From F1-120-MAGs238 sp964484185 (GTDB lineage: Bacteria; Planctomycetota; Phycisphaerae; Phycisphaerales; UBA1924), in NCBI GenBank assembly GCA_964484185.1, contig CAZAEQ010000006.1, forward strand, positions 78,905-142,904: a stretch of DNA of 64,000 bases. The letters run 5' to 3'. Both the position numbers and the translations under genes were made by a program. The notes under the pieces are model-generated. The model searched no databases. It was not told the DNA's origin and saw only the letters and a list, made by a program, of their open reading frames with translations. This document shows, one piece after another, positions 43,877 through 52,918 of this stretch (the stretch's first letter is position 1; the number at the start of each line of letters is the position of its first letter).

Positions 43877-45271
43877 TCAGCCAATTCGCTCTTTGCCGCC
43901 CATGTAAGGACGCAGTGCCTTGGGAACCGTCACTGTGCCATCGGCGTTCTGGTACATCTCCAGAATCGGAATGAGCACACGCGGGCTGGCGATCACGGTG
44001 TTGTTCAGCGAGTGACAGACAACTGTGCCCTTTTCACCGGAGCGATATCTGATGTTCAATCGGCGGCACTGATAGTCATACAGGCGCGAGGCCGAGTGTG
44101 TCTCGCCGTATGCGCCGGTGGCGGAGCCATCTTTCACATCGCCGCGGCTTGGCATCCAACTCTCGATATCAACCATGTCCGCGTTTTTGGGACCAAGGTC
44201 GCCTGTGCAGCATTGCAGCAAGCGGTGGGGGAGTTCAAGGGTTTGCAGCAGGGCCTGCACATAGCTGATCATGTCTTTGTGCCACTTGCGGCTTTCAGCC
44301 TCATCTGCCTTGCAGATCACAACCTGCTCGACTTTTTCAAACTGGTGAATGCGATAGAGGCCAGCAGTGTCTTTGCCCGCGGCCCCGGCCTCGCGGCGGA
44401 AACATGTCGAAACTGTGCAGTATTTGAGTGGCAACTGAGACTCATCAAGAATCTCGTCCATGTGAATTCCCATGAGTCCCACTTCGCCGGTGCCGGTGAG
44501 GAAGAGGTCGTGTCCGCCGCCGCGTTTGGATTCTTCAACCATGTACGCCTGTTCACGCCCTTGCGGGAAGAAGCCTGTACCGAGCATGGTTTCTTCACGC
44601 ACGATCACCGGTACATACATAGGCGAGAAGCCATACTTCTCGATCATGAAGTCGATTGCGAAACGCAAGACGGCTTGCTGCAATCGCATGCCGTCACCGG
44701 TGAGGATGTAGTGACGCGTGCCGCCGAGTTTTACGCCGCGGCCGAAATCCGCGAGCTTGAGTTTCTCGACAAGCTCAAGGTGCCCCTTGGGCTTAAATCC
44801 CTTGTTGGCCTCAAAAGACTTCGACACATCAAACCATGATGGATTCCACCGTGAGATTTCCACATTGTCATCGCTCCCCGCGCCTACCGGAACATCCTCA
44901 TCCGGCGGCATAGGACACTCAAGCAAAATCGAGTTAACTTCCGGCTCAAGGCTCTGAATGAAAGTTTCCCGCTCAGCGACCTGGGCCTTGAGCGCGGCGG
45001 GCTTGGTCTTCAGTTCATCGAGCTCGGCTTCCAGCTTTGCCTTCTCAGCGCCTTCAGCCTTCTTGATCGCGCCGGCAAGCTTTCCGATCTGCGGGCCAGA
45101 TTCCTTCTCGATCTGGCGCTGCGATGCCCGGAGGTTCTCCATCTCCGTCATCGCCGCCCGCTTCTTGGCCTCAAGCTCAAGCAGACGATCGATGTTCACA
45201 GTGATCCGCTTCTTCGCGGCTCCGGCTTTGTACTTCTCAGGATTCTCACGCAGTGCTTTAAGGTCGATCAT
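43877..45271 (-). CDS. serS: Seryl-tRNA synthetase
   Basis: Charges tRNA-Ser. The start MIDLKALRENPEKYKAG is the standard first motif, followed by the coiled-coil arm (about residues 30-110). The class II core has motif 2 in STCFRREAGAAGKDTAGLYR and motif 3 around NTVIASPRVLIPILEMYQN. Length 464 is slightly above the usual 425, due to longer loops. An upstream frame extension with MACRQVDVF was rejected because it precedes the conserved start. Diverges from the znu operon. Confidence 0.96.
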   Translation of the reverse strand: MIDLKALRENPEKYKAGAAKKRITVNIDRLLELEAKKRAAMTEMENLRASQRQIEKESGPQIGKLAGAIKKAEGAEKAKLEAELDELKTKPAALKAQVAERETFIQSLEPEVNSILLECPMPPDEDVPVGAGSDDNVEISRWNPSWFDVSKSFEANKGFKPKGHLELVEKLKLADFGRGVKLGGTRHYILTGDGMRLQQAVLRFAIDFMIEKYGFSPMYVPVIVREETMLGTGFFPQGREQAYMVEESKRGGGHDLFLTGTGEVGLMGIHMDEILDESQLPLKYCTVSTCFRREAGAAGKDTAGLYRIHQFEKVEQVVICKADEAESRKWHKDMISYVQALLQTLELPHRLLQCCTGDLGPKNADMVDIESWMPSRGDVKDGSATGAYGETHSASRLYDYQCRRLNIRYRSGEKGTVVCHSLNNTVIASPRVLIPILEMYQNADGTVTVPKALRPYMGGKERIG

Positions 45272-45332
45272 GGGGCGGGAGTGTAGAAACACATCCACCT
45301 GTCGGCAAGCCAATTTGTTTGCAATTTGTGAG

Positions 45333-45345
45333 GATGAATTTCATC
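45333..45345. promoter_or_regulatory. Palindrome in the serS-znuA divergent region (possible operator)
   Basis: GATGAA-T-TTCATC is a perfect interrupted palindrome, 80 bases upstream of znuA. It does not match the Zur consensus I know, so assignment as a zinc-responsive operator is speculative. Confidence 0.3.
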
Positions 45346-45424
45346 AATTTCAGCAACCTGATTGAACCGATCCTTCTTGAGAGCGTATTCTCATTAGCAG
45401 ATTCCTGCGGGAACGGGGTGTTCA

Positions 45425-46447
45425 ATGTCGCAAATCAGAAATACCAGAATGTGTCTCGTGCTAGCGGTAGTCGCCGCCGCGGGATTTGCTGCCGTGCCGG
45501 TTGCAATGGCTGCCCAAGAGCCAGAGGCAAAGGCCAATGCACTCCGGCCTGAAATCCGCGTCATCGTCACCATCCCGCCACTGGTTGGATTGGTGCAATC
45601 GATCGCGCCGGAAGGCGTAAAGGTCACGGGACTCATGCAACCTGGCCAGTCTGAGCATGGATATGAGTTTCGGCCAAGCGACATGAACGCGCTCGCGGGC
45701 TGCGATGTGGTTGCGTACGTCGGCATGGGGCTTGAGCCTGGAATTGCCAAGTTCCTCGCCAAGGGATCGAGCGAGCGCCGGCAAGTCGTTGTGCTTGGGG
45801 AAGTGCTTGGGCTTCAGAAGCCTGGCGATGCACCTGAGCCGCATGATCACAAGGCAGATGAGAAAGGCCATCACCACGATCATGATCACGACGATCACGC
45901 TGCGCCCGATGTTCATATCTGGCTTGACCCAGTGCTGGTGCGGCAAAGCTTGCCTCATCTCGCCGATGCGATGAAGCATGCCGTCGCTCGACGCGGTTCA
46001 GAGTGGGCCAGCGCTGAAAAGGAAATCGATCAAAAGGTCGAAGCGACGTTGAAGAAGATCGATGCGTTGAATGAGCGGTTTAAGTCGGAGCTTGCGCCAT
46101 TCAAGGGTCGGTCAATTGTGACTCACCACGCCGCGTTTGGCCGCCTTGCCGCTCGTTACGACATCAAGATCGCGGAAGTCATTCGCCACTTTGAAAGCGC
46201 TGAGCCGACACCGGGCCAGCTCGATGAAGTCATCAAGGCGATACGCGAGCAGAACGTCAAGACCATTTTCGTTGAGCCGCAATTTAACGCTAAAGCCGCA
46301 CAGCGGATTGCCGAAACCGCGAAGGTCCGACTGGGCCACCTCGATCCGCTGGGCGATGGTGACTGGTTCAAGCTGATGGAGACCAATCTTCAGGAACTCG
46401 TCAAAGGCCTGAGTGATGAAACGCCGCAAGGGACTTCAACTAAGTGA
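45425..46447 (+). CDS. znuA: Zinc ABC transporter substrate-binding protein ZnuA
   Basis: Periplasmic zinc-capturing component of a high-affinity importer. A signal peptide ends near AMAAQEPE. Zinc ligand candidates are His78 in GQSEHGYEF, His164 in DVHIWLDP and the His in VTHHAAFGRLA. Between them is a His/Asp-rich loop (KGHHHDHDHDDHAA), typical of ZnuA and probably a zinc acquisition loop. The C-terminal FVEPQFNAKAAQRIAE matches the family. Its stop overlaps the GTG start of the ATPase gene by four bases (GTGA). Confidence 0.95.
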   Translation: MSQIRNTRMCLVLAVVAAAGFAAVPVAMAAQEPEAKANALRPEIRVIVTIPPLVGLVQSIAPEGVKVTGLMQPGQSEHGYEFRPSDMNALAGCDVVAYVGMGLEPGIAKFLAKGSSERRQVVVLGEVLGLQKPGDAPEPHDHKADEKGHHHDHDHDDHAAPDVHIWLDPVLVRQSLPHLADAMKHAVARRGSEWASAEKEIDQKVEATLKKIDALNERFKSELAPFKGRSIVTHHAAFGRLAARYDIKIAEVIRHFESAEPTPGQLDEVIKAIREQNVKTIFVEPQFNAKAAQRIAETAKVRLGHLDPLGDGDWFKLMETNLQELVKGLSDETPQGTSTK

Positions 46448-47307
46448 GCCATGTCTCTCTGAGTGTGGGTGCGACAAAGGCCAGCGACTTCGCTGCGGGG
46501 CCCGCCGCGGTTGAATTTTCCAATGTCTCGTTCAGCTATTCTGCCGATCGAGCGCCCGCTGTCGAAAACGTCACGCTCCGCGTTGAAGTTGGTGAACGCC
46601 TGGGCATTCTGGGCCCAAATGGCGGCGGGAAATCCACGCTTATCAAGCTTGCACTCGGCCTGCTCTCTGGTCACACCGGATCGATTCGCGTCTTTGGCGA
46701 TGATCCCAAAGTCGCCCGTACCAATCGCCTCATCGGCTATGTTCCGCAAAAGTCCGAAGCCGAGCTTGGCTTTCCACTCTCAGCGCGCGAAGTTGTCGAA
46801 CTCACGCTTTCCACTGGGGTTTCGCCGCTCGCCGGGATTTCGCAGGAGATTCGTTCCGCTGTGAATCAAGCTCTTGAGGTGGTGGGGGCGGTGCAATTTG
46901 CTGATCAACCGATTGGTAAGCTCTCTGGCGGTCAGATGCAACGCATTGCCATCGCCCGCGCCATCGTCATGCGTCCCAAGTTGCTCCTGCTCGATGAACC
47001 CACTGTCGGCATCGATGTCGCGGGCCAGAAGCAGTTCGCTGATCTACTCGAACGGCTTTCTCGCGAACTCAAACTCACGATCATCGTCGTCAGTCACGAC
47101 ATCCGCACCATCGCCGCCGGATGCGATCGTGTGGCGTGTCTGGCTCGCACACTTCACTCGCACGGCACGCCCGAAGGTCTCACGCCCGCCGTCCTGGCCG
47201 AAGTCTTCCGTCACGACATGGCCTCGATCTTCGGTGATCTTCACGTAGATGCACACGCCGCCAAGAGTTGCACCGATCCCACGCACCGCCACGGGAGTTC
47301 AACATGA
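46444..47307 (+). CDS. znuC: Zinc ABC transporter ATP-binding protein ZnuC
   Basis: The ATPase of the zinc importer. Walker A LGPNGGGKSTLIKLALG, Q-loop GYVPQKSEAE, signature KLSGGQMQRIAIARA, Walker B LLLLDEPTVGID and the switch His VVSHD are all present. It has 287 residues, with a C-terminal extension after RVACLARTLHSHGTPEGLT that ends in a His-containing stretch (THRHGS) possibly binding zinc. The GTG start overlaps the znuA stop. Confidence 0.93.
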   Translation: MSHVSLSVGATKASDFAAGPAAVEFSNVSFSYSADRAPAVENVTLRVEVGERLGILGPNGGGKSTLIKLALGLLSGHTGSIRVFGDDPKVARTNRLIGYVPQKSEAELGFPLSAREVVELTLSTGVSPLAGISQEIRSAVNQALEVVGAVQFADQPIGKLSGGQMQRIAIARAIVMRPKLLLLDEPTVGIDVAGQKQFADLLERLSRELKLTIIVVSHDIRTIAAGCDRVACLARTLHSHGTPEGLTPAVLAEVFRHDMASIFGDLHVDAHAAKSCTDPTHRHGSST

Positions 47308-48170
47308 ACACGTGGAACTTCCTCACCGGCGAAAGCGCTGCGCTGTTCTGGCCGCCGATCATCGCCGGCCTCGCGGTCGCGGCGATGTGTGCATTTTTAA
47401 GCGTGCTGGTGGTGCTCAAGCGGCTCAGCTTCATCGGCCAGGGCATCTCTCACGCGGCATTCGGCGGCATCGGCGTCGCGGCGATGCTCGGACTTCTTTC
47501 CGGCACGGGTGCCGGTCTTGGGCTTTCGCTGGGCCAATTTGGCGTTGTGCTCACGTTTTGTCTCGCGGCGGCGATATTGATCGGTCAACTCTCGCGCAAA
47601 AGCACCACGCACGCCGACACTGCGATCGGCATTATCCTCGTCGCGTCGATGGCGCTGGGAGCGATCCTGCTCAACATTGCCTATTCAAAGCGCATCGTCT
47701 CCGGAGTCTCGTGGGAGTCGGTGCTCTTTGGCAATCTGCTCGCGGTTTCATGGGCGGATGCGTGGATCGCGATCGCGGTCGCCGTGTTCGTTCTTGGCAC
47801 ACTCCTCTGGTTTCGCCGTCCGCTCACGCTCTGGGCGTTTGATGCCAAGATCGCGGCATCGCTCGGCATCAACGCGCGATTCATGCAGTTGCTCCTGCTC
47901 ACGCTGCTCGCGATCACCACCGTGACCGCGATGAAACTCGCGGGGGTCGTGCTCGCCACCGCCATGCTCGTCCTTCCCGGCGCGGCAGCACTGGTCATCT
48001 CTTCACGCTCGCGCCCCGTGCTGGTGGCGAGTTTCGCGTTCGCACTATTGGGCCTCATCGGCGGCCTGATCCTGAGCTTCGAAACCGACTGGCCGCCGGG
48101 CCCATCGATCGTCCTGAGCCAGTGCGCGATTTACGCCGCCGCGAGAATGATCAGCCGCCCCGTCGCCTGA
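47304..48170 (+). CDS. znuB: Zinc ABC transporter permease ZnuB
   Basis: A membrane protein of the ABC-3 family with about eight helices (for example GLAVAAMCAFLSVLVVLKRL, AAMLGLLSG and LLLLTLLAITTVTAMKLAGVVL) and the family motif FIGQGISHAAFGGIGVA near residue 45. The ATG start overlaps the znuC stop by four bases (ATGA), with a GGGAG ribosome binding site inside znuC. A longer frame upstream was rejected. Completes the znuA-znuC-znuB operon. Confidence 0.94.
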   Translation: MNTWNFLTGESAALFWPPIIAGLAVAAMCAFLSVLVVLKRLSFIGQGISHAAFGGIGVAAMLGLLSGTGAGLGLSLGQFGVVLTFCLAAAILIGQLSRKSTTHADTAIGIILVASMALGAILLNIAYSKRIVSGVSWESVLFGNLLAVSWADAWIAIAVAVFVLGTLLWFRRPLTLWAFDAKIAASLGINARFMQLLLLTLLAITTVTAMKLAGVVLATAMLVLPGAAALVISSRSRPVLVASFAFALLGLIGGLILSFETDWPPGPSIVLSQCAIYAAARMISRPVA

Positions 48171-48199
48171 ACCTGCGCCGTCGACGCATATCCTCCTTC

Positions 48200-48400
48200 A
48201 TGCCCGACAAGAAAATCAAAGCTGAGACCTTGCTCGCCGAACTCAATCGCCTTCGCAAAGACCTTGATGAGGACCCCGCCGACATCGAATGGACGACGCT
48301 GCACCACGTCTTCTGTTTCGTGAGTTACAAGATGGGTGACTTTCAGAAGTACATTGATGAACAGAACGCCAAAGGCGCGTTTGATGAGCTTGAGACATGA
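48200..48400 (+). CDS. Small uncharacterised protein downstream of znuB
   Basis: A 66-residue charged protein (MPDKKIKAETLLAELNRLRK, ending in FDELET) with a helix-rich pattern and a central motif DIEWTTLHHVFCFVSYKMGDF. No signal peptide or membrane helix. It starts 29 bases after znuB, after the purine-poor stretch ATATCCTCC, with no clear ribosome binding site. Likely a real gene because of its conserved-looking composition, but it could be an in-frame chance ORF. Function unknown. Confidence 0.5.
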   Translation: MPDKKIKAETLLAELNRLRKDLDEDPADIEWTTLHHVFCFVSYKMGDFQKYIDEQNAKGAFDELET

Positions 48401-48412
48401 GTGGTTATTGCT

Positions 48413-51040
48413 TCAGCACCCCTCGCTGAATGCCTGCACGAAATCGAGATAGTCAAAGAAGTCGATCGCGCCATCGGCATTGAAGTCCGACCGTGTCTGG
48501 CCGAATGTGAAATCGTCCAGGAAATCCAAGTAGTCAAAGAAGTCCACCACGCGGTCGCAGTTGTAGTCCGGAGCGCACAGGATGAAGTACGCGGAGAAGC
48601 TGCTGGTGCTGCCGCACGAATTGGTCGCAACGCAACGGAAGACGTATTCGAAACCGTTGGGCCCTCTGGCATCTTCCGGGCGGAACGTGTAGATAATCAA
48701 TGATGGTTCATTGGCGCCGGTGACGGTTGAGCCCCATGGAGTCGGCCCGTTGGCAAGCGGTATGTTGTCGCGATACCACTGATACGTAATGGTCGCGGGA
48801 TTGCCTGAGGCAAACGCGCTCAGCGTTGCAGAGTTGTTGATGCACGGTCGCTGAGTCATGGGCTGAATGCCAAAGCCCGGCGCCCACTGTGTGGGAAGCG
48901 CGATTCGATACAAACCTGCTTCGTCCGCCGCGGCGAAGAAACTTGTTCCGCCGACACCGTATGCGATGTTGCCATGCGCATAGGGAAGCGGAATGTTGGC
49001 GATGCGGAATGGCACCGCCTCGCTGGTCAGGAATCCAGGAGGAAGCTCGTAGAGAACCTGCGAGTTTTCCAGGGCCAGCTCGGGCTCATAAAAGTCGTTG
49101 TACTCGCGCGTTCCAACCAGGAACTTGTTCGCTGGCCCCTGAATGAACGAAAGCGATGAGAAAACACCCTGTGAACCCGCGCCCAGCGCTGAGTTGTGGA
49201 CAAACCGCGAAGTGGGATTGGCCATGTTGCTGACGTTGAGCGTCTCAAGACGAGTGTCAATGGTCGTAAGACCGTTGGGGCTGACGCGTGCGCTGACGTA
49301 CAGCCAGTTGCCCGCGCCCTTGGCCATCGAAGCGACCTGATATCCCGTGACCGGATTCCACACCGCGGACACAAACGGTGCGGTCGCATTCGTTGTGTTA
49401 TAAAGCCACAGGCCGTAGAGCGTGGTGCCTATCGCCGCCGAGTTGTTCGACCACGAGACCAGTGAAGTGAACTGCGAGTAGTCGCCCCCGTGAAAGTTGC
49501 TGCTGCGCAGGAGCGGAGAAAGCGGCTGGGAAATCTCATAGATCTTGAATTCTTCGCCAGTGGTAAATACATAGAGACGCGAGATCGACACTGACATGAG
49601 GTGTGTGGTGAATCCTGAAATGGTCGAGCGAAGTACCGGCGCGGTGTTGTTGGTGATGTCGTAGATAGCGATGACATCGCCCGCAGGGTTACCCTTTGTG
49701 GCAACGCAAGCCAGAACCACATTGCCCGTGAGGTCGCCCAATTCGACAAGCTCAGAATACCAGGGCAGACTGATCGAACTGCGCAGCTGCTGGCCCTCGG
49801 GAAGCGTGTAGTCAAAGAGCCGCAGGGCGTTGAGCGTGTAGTCGAGTACAACCGTGGTATTGCCGCGCTGGCGGACAACTTTGGGAGCCGTAGGCACTGG
49901 CACGAAAGGATCAGATCGTGGGACAATCGCGGCAGGATTCAGCGTGTTCATCGTCATCAGTCCCGCAGGTCCGCCGGCCCAGTAATCAGTGCCGGTACCG
50001 GTAAACATCTGCCGCAGGCTCATCAATCCATTGGTGTAGGTCCCCAGTGGCGTCGGCGGAATCGCGGCGGGATTCGCAATGTTAAAAGTCTTGATACTGG
50101 GTGGATCAACCAGCGCGACACGCAACTGCGTTCCCGTCACGGACATGGTTGTCACCACGTCGTTGAGTTCGATCCCTGGTCGCCACGCAGGGCTGCTGGG
50201 AGTGGCCACGTTGACGGCGGCCAGCCAGTTCTCTTCGTGTCCTGTACTTGCATCATCGCGGCGATACGCCACCAGCAAGTCAGTGCTAGAAGCGGCCATG
50301 GCAGTGACCTTGGCGAAATCATCAAACGAGACGTTGTTGAGCGCAGTCCCGGTGCGTACTGGTGAGCTGGGGGTAATAACGTTAAAGCCATCCACACCAA
50401 AGATCGTGGAACGCAATTCGTGGAACCCAGCCCACAATACGTTGCCGACCTTCGCAAGACGGTCAAAGCCGTAGTCATTTGTCAGTGGATAGATCGTCCG
50501 CAGGAAAACGGGTGTTCCGGCTGGTGAGTTTGACACCGTGAAGACTTCAATGCTGCTGTAAATGTACGGGTCAATGTCATATGGATCTTCGTACAGTCGA
50601 GCGATGTAGACAAACTGCCCATCACCGACGAGATCGACGGCGTCGCCAAGCTGAATTGTCATTGACGTGGTGAGATTCACTGTCGGAATGTATCCGATAC
50701 CGATCACCTGCACATTGCCATCCTGCATCAAGACGAATGCGTAATTTGAGTTTACTGACATACCGATCTTGACCGCAGGAGAGGGAATTCCGATCTTTTG
50801 CCGCGGCGTCAACGGCGTGGGGGCTTGGGGACTCAGGCCGTACACCTCTACTTCGGTGCCCTGGGCAACGAGGATCGCGCCACCGTTGATATACGCAACG
50901 CCAGAAACTTCGCCGCCAAAGCGTCCATTGATGAGTGGGCCGCACTGTGCCTTTGAGATTTGAACTCCCAGGGCCATGAGAAGCGAAATTGCAACAGGTG
51001 AAACGCACCGAACAAGGGTTTGGATCATGGTTTGAATCAT
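48413..51040 (-). CDS. Secreted LVIVD-like beta-propeller protein with Ig-like domain and GC-type dockerin tail
   Basis: An 875-residue exported protein; the signal peptide is the N-terminal 31 residues ending near ISKAQC, and GGAGG precedes the ATG. Residues 40-700 contain repeated units in the style of LVIVD/propeller proteins (VEVYGLSPQAPTPLTPRQKI, VFTVSNSPAGTPVFLRTIYP, IYDITNNTAPVLRSTISG, YEISQPLSPLLRSSNF), so a large propeller is likely. An Ig-like segment lies near 730-810 (QRPCINNSATLSAF, ITYQWYRDNIPL). The end has DYNCDRVVDFFDYLDFLDDF and DFNADGAIDFFDYLDFVQAF and stops at SEGC. Confidence 0.85.
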   Translation of the reverse strand: MIQTMIQTLVRCVSPVAISLLMALGVQISKAQCGPLINGRFGGEVSGVAYINGGAILVAQGTEVEVYGLSPQAPTPLTPRQKIGIPSPAVKIGMSVNSNYAFVLMQDGNVQVIGIGYIPTVNLTTSMTIQLGDAVDLVGDGQFVYIARLYEDPYDIDPYIYSSIEVFTVSNSPAGTPVFLRTIYPLTNDYGFDRLAKVGNVLWAGFHELRSTIFGVDGFNVITPSSPVRTGTALNNVSFDDFAKVTAMAASSTDLLVAYRRDDASTGHEENWLAAVNVATPSSPAWRPGIELNDVVTTMSVTGTQLRVALVDPPSIKTFNIANPAAIPPTPLGTYTNGLMSLRQMFTGTGTDYWAGGPAGLMTMNTLNPAAIVPRSDPFVPVPTAPKVVRQRGNTTVVLDYTLNALRLFDYTLPEGQQLRSSISLPWYSELVELGDLTGNVVLACVATKGNPAGDVIAIYDITNNTAPVLRSTISGFTTHLMSVSISRLYVFTTGEEFKIYEISQPLSPLLRSSNFHGGDYSQFTSLVSWSNNSAAIGTTLYGLWLYNTTNATAPFVSAVWNPVTGYQVASMAKGAGNWLYVSARVSPNGLTTIDTRLETLNVSNMANPTSRFVHNSALGAGSQGVFSSLSFIQGPANKFLVGTREYNDFYEPELALENSQVLYELPPGFLTSEAVPFRIANIPLPYAHGNIAYGVGGTSFFAAADEAGLYRIALPTQWAPGFGIQPMTQRPCINNSATLSAFASGNPATITYQWYRDNIPLANGPTPWGSTVTGANEPSLIIYTFRPEDARGPNGFEYVFRCVATNSCGSTSSFSAYFILCAPDYNCDRVVDFFDYLDFLDDFTFGQTRSDFNADGAIDFFDYLDFVQAFSEGC

Positions 51041-51463
51041 GGCAAGGGACCTCCAGTGGTGAAAGCGCAGGCAGTCTGGAGGCTATCAGATCGTGGGTGT
51101 CTTCACAAGCTAATATTCCCGAGAAATCTGCTCAGAATCCCCATTATTCGGAAGGTTGGTGTTGCGGCACTCCGATTGCTCTCGCCCAATCACCGTGCTC
51201 CTGTGTACCGCATGTGCGCTCTGGGGAAGCGGATGCGCGCTCCCGGGAACAGGTGATTTACATCGCGCATTGTGTAAAAAACCGCATTCTTTTGGGAGAT
51301 CGTGAAGGGCACTTGCCAGCCTGCGAATGTGCATTGATGTGAATGATTTCGTGAGTGAATTCACGTGCTCAATATGTTCGTCGATGTCGTACCTGATCTG
51401 ATGTCTGCTTCGCTTCCTGTGAGTGCCGCAGCCGAACTGAAAAGTATCCGCGTGAGTGGGTGT
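51041..51463. other. Non-coding interval between two GC-dockerin genes
   Basis: Nothing supported as a gene. It holds the upstream region of the 875-residue protein and the tail of the 383-residue protein's transcription unit. A 10-base palindrome GTGAATTCAC lies at 51356-51365. Confidence 0.5.
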
Positions 51464-52615
51464 TCAACACCCGCTGCCGAACGCCTGCACAAAATCGAGA
51501 TAGTCGAAAAAATCGACCACACGGTCATCGTTGAAATCCGCGCCAGCGGTCCCATCAGCAAACGCAGAAACGAAGTCGAGATAGTCAAAGAAATCCAATG
51601 TGCCATCGCTGTTGAAGTCTGCGGCACAGGGAGTCGTACGAATCCACAGCACTGCTTCCTCGCGACTGCCTTGCGATCCCCAGCCCGCGATGTACGTTGT
51701 GTTCCCCTCCACCCAGATCGCCTGCGCAGTTGATCGGACAAACCCGCCAGGAAGGAAGCCATGCAGATCGACCCATGAGCCCGCGCTCCCGGTCCACATC
51801 GATGCATGTGAGCTGAAGTTCACCATCACATCGCCCACCTGCATGCCATTCCAGACCGCGTATGCATTCGACTCAAGTGATGATGCAGGATGCAGATCCG
51901 CAAATGAGGCCGCGCTTCCGCTCCACATGCAGGCATGACGCCGACCATTCACGATTGCGTATCCGACCTGTTGTCCCGCATGACAGCCATACCCAAGCGA
52001 GCCCGTTGCCGCCGCGGGATTCAGATCAACCATCGATTCGCGCGTGCCGTACCAGATACACGCGTGCGGAGAACCAACGAACGGACTGAAGTATCCAAAA
52101 ATCTGCGCGCCGGAAACTGCAAAGGCGTATGACGCGCTTGCGCCGATCGGATGCAGATCAGTCCACGCCGTCGATGTGCCGTTCCACACCGCAGCTGCCC
52201 CATCTACATCTCCCACGTGCGTACTTCCGTTTGTGCCGCGGATGACCGATGAACCCCTTCCAGCAGGATGCATGTCGATCCACGACCCCGCGCTTCCCGC
52301 CCACAGTGCGGCGTGAATCGCGCCGCTATAGGTGTAACCTGCCTGCACATTTCCACCCGCCGCCAGAACTCGCGAAGATGTCATGTTCTGAGGATGCATA
52401 TCCACCCACGACGCTGCCGAGCCGTTCCAGCGACTCGCGTGATACTGACCGCTCACCGTGACATAGCCACCCTGGCCGCTCGCCCCCACGCCGGTCGCGA
52501 ACGAGTCACCCGTGGGAAGTGGCGACAGGCTGATGCCCGTCCATTGCCCCATGGCGGCGGTAGTCGCGAACATGGCCAGACCGCCAAACACGAGCTTTCT
52601 GCTGTGAACATTCAT
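51464..52615 (-). CDS. Secreted HAF-repeat-like protein with GC-type dockerin tail
   Basis: A 383-residue exported protein; GGGAGG lies before the ATG and the signal peptide ends near TTAAMGQW. The body is about seven copies of a 45-residue unit of the type HAxxWxGSAxSWxDLHP: RWNGSAASWVDMHP, LWAGSAGSWIDMHP, VWNGTSTAWTDLHP, MWSGSAASFADLHP and MWTGSAGSWVDLHG. This is the pattern of extracellular HAF repeats and suggests a beta-propeller. The C-terminus is DFNSDGTLDFFDYLDFVSAF plus DFNDDRVVDFFDYLDFVQAF, ending GSGC. Confidence 0.85.
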   Translation of the reverse strand: MNVHSRKLVFGGLAMFATTAAMGQWTGISLSPLPTGDSFATGVGASGQGGYVTVSGQYHASRWNGSAASWVDMHPQNMTSSRVLAAGGNVQAGYTYSGAIHAALWAGSAGSWIDMHPAGRGSSVIRGTNGSTHVGDVDGAAAVWNGTSTAWTDLHPIGASASYAFAVSGAQIFGYFSPFVGSPHACIWYGTRESMVDLNPAAATGSLGYGCHAGQQVGYAIVNGRRHACMWSGSAASFADLHPASSLESNAYAVWNGMQVGDVMVNFSSHASMWTGSAGSWVDLHGFLPGGFVRSTAQAIWVEGNTTYIAGWGSQGSREEAVLWIRTTPCAADFNSDGTLDFFDYLDFVSAFADGTAGADFNDDRVVDFFDYLDFVQAFGSGC

Positions 52616-52835
52616 GAACGCCTCCCAGTAGCACGCTGACCTGGACCGCAAGCTTGTTATTTATAGCAAAACGCCCCATCACCCCGGAACTGCATTTTGA
52701 CCATAAATTCCAAAAGACGGAAAATCCGACGTTTCAGGGATCGGGCCAGTATCCAAAGTCGCTGGAACTGCCCGGACAAGTCACCTGGCCTCGTGAGATC
52801 CAGCAACCCAGACTCGGGGAAGTAACCCAAAAACA

Positions 52836-52881
52836 CTCAAACGCCACACTCCGGACCAGTTCCGGAGTGTGGCGTTTTGAG
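52836..52881 (-). terminator. Long-stem terminator after the 737-residue GC-dockerin gene
   Basis: An almost perfect 20-base stem (arms CGCCACACTCCGGA and TCCGGAGTGTGGCG, closing with CTCAAA and TTTTGAG) around CCAGT. On the minus strand it is followed by a T-rich stretch, GTGTTTTTGGG, about 40 bases after the stop codon. The remainder of 52616-52835 has no gene. Confidence 0.9.
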
Positions 52882-52918
52882 TTAGAGGGCAAAAGAGAAT
52901 CAGAACAAGGAGCTGTCT

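Noticed and set aside
45333..45345. Zur box in front of znuA
   Set aside because: A palindrome exists, but it lacks the ATAAC-like core of the Zur consensus; kept only as a low-confidence possible operator.
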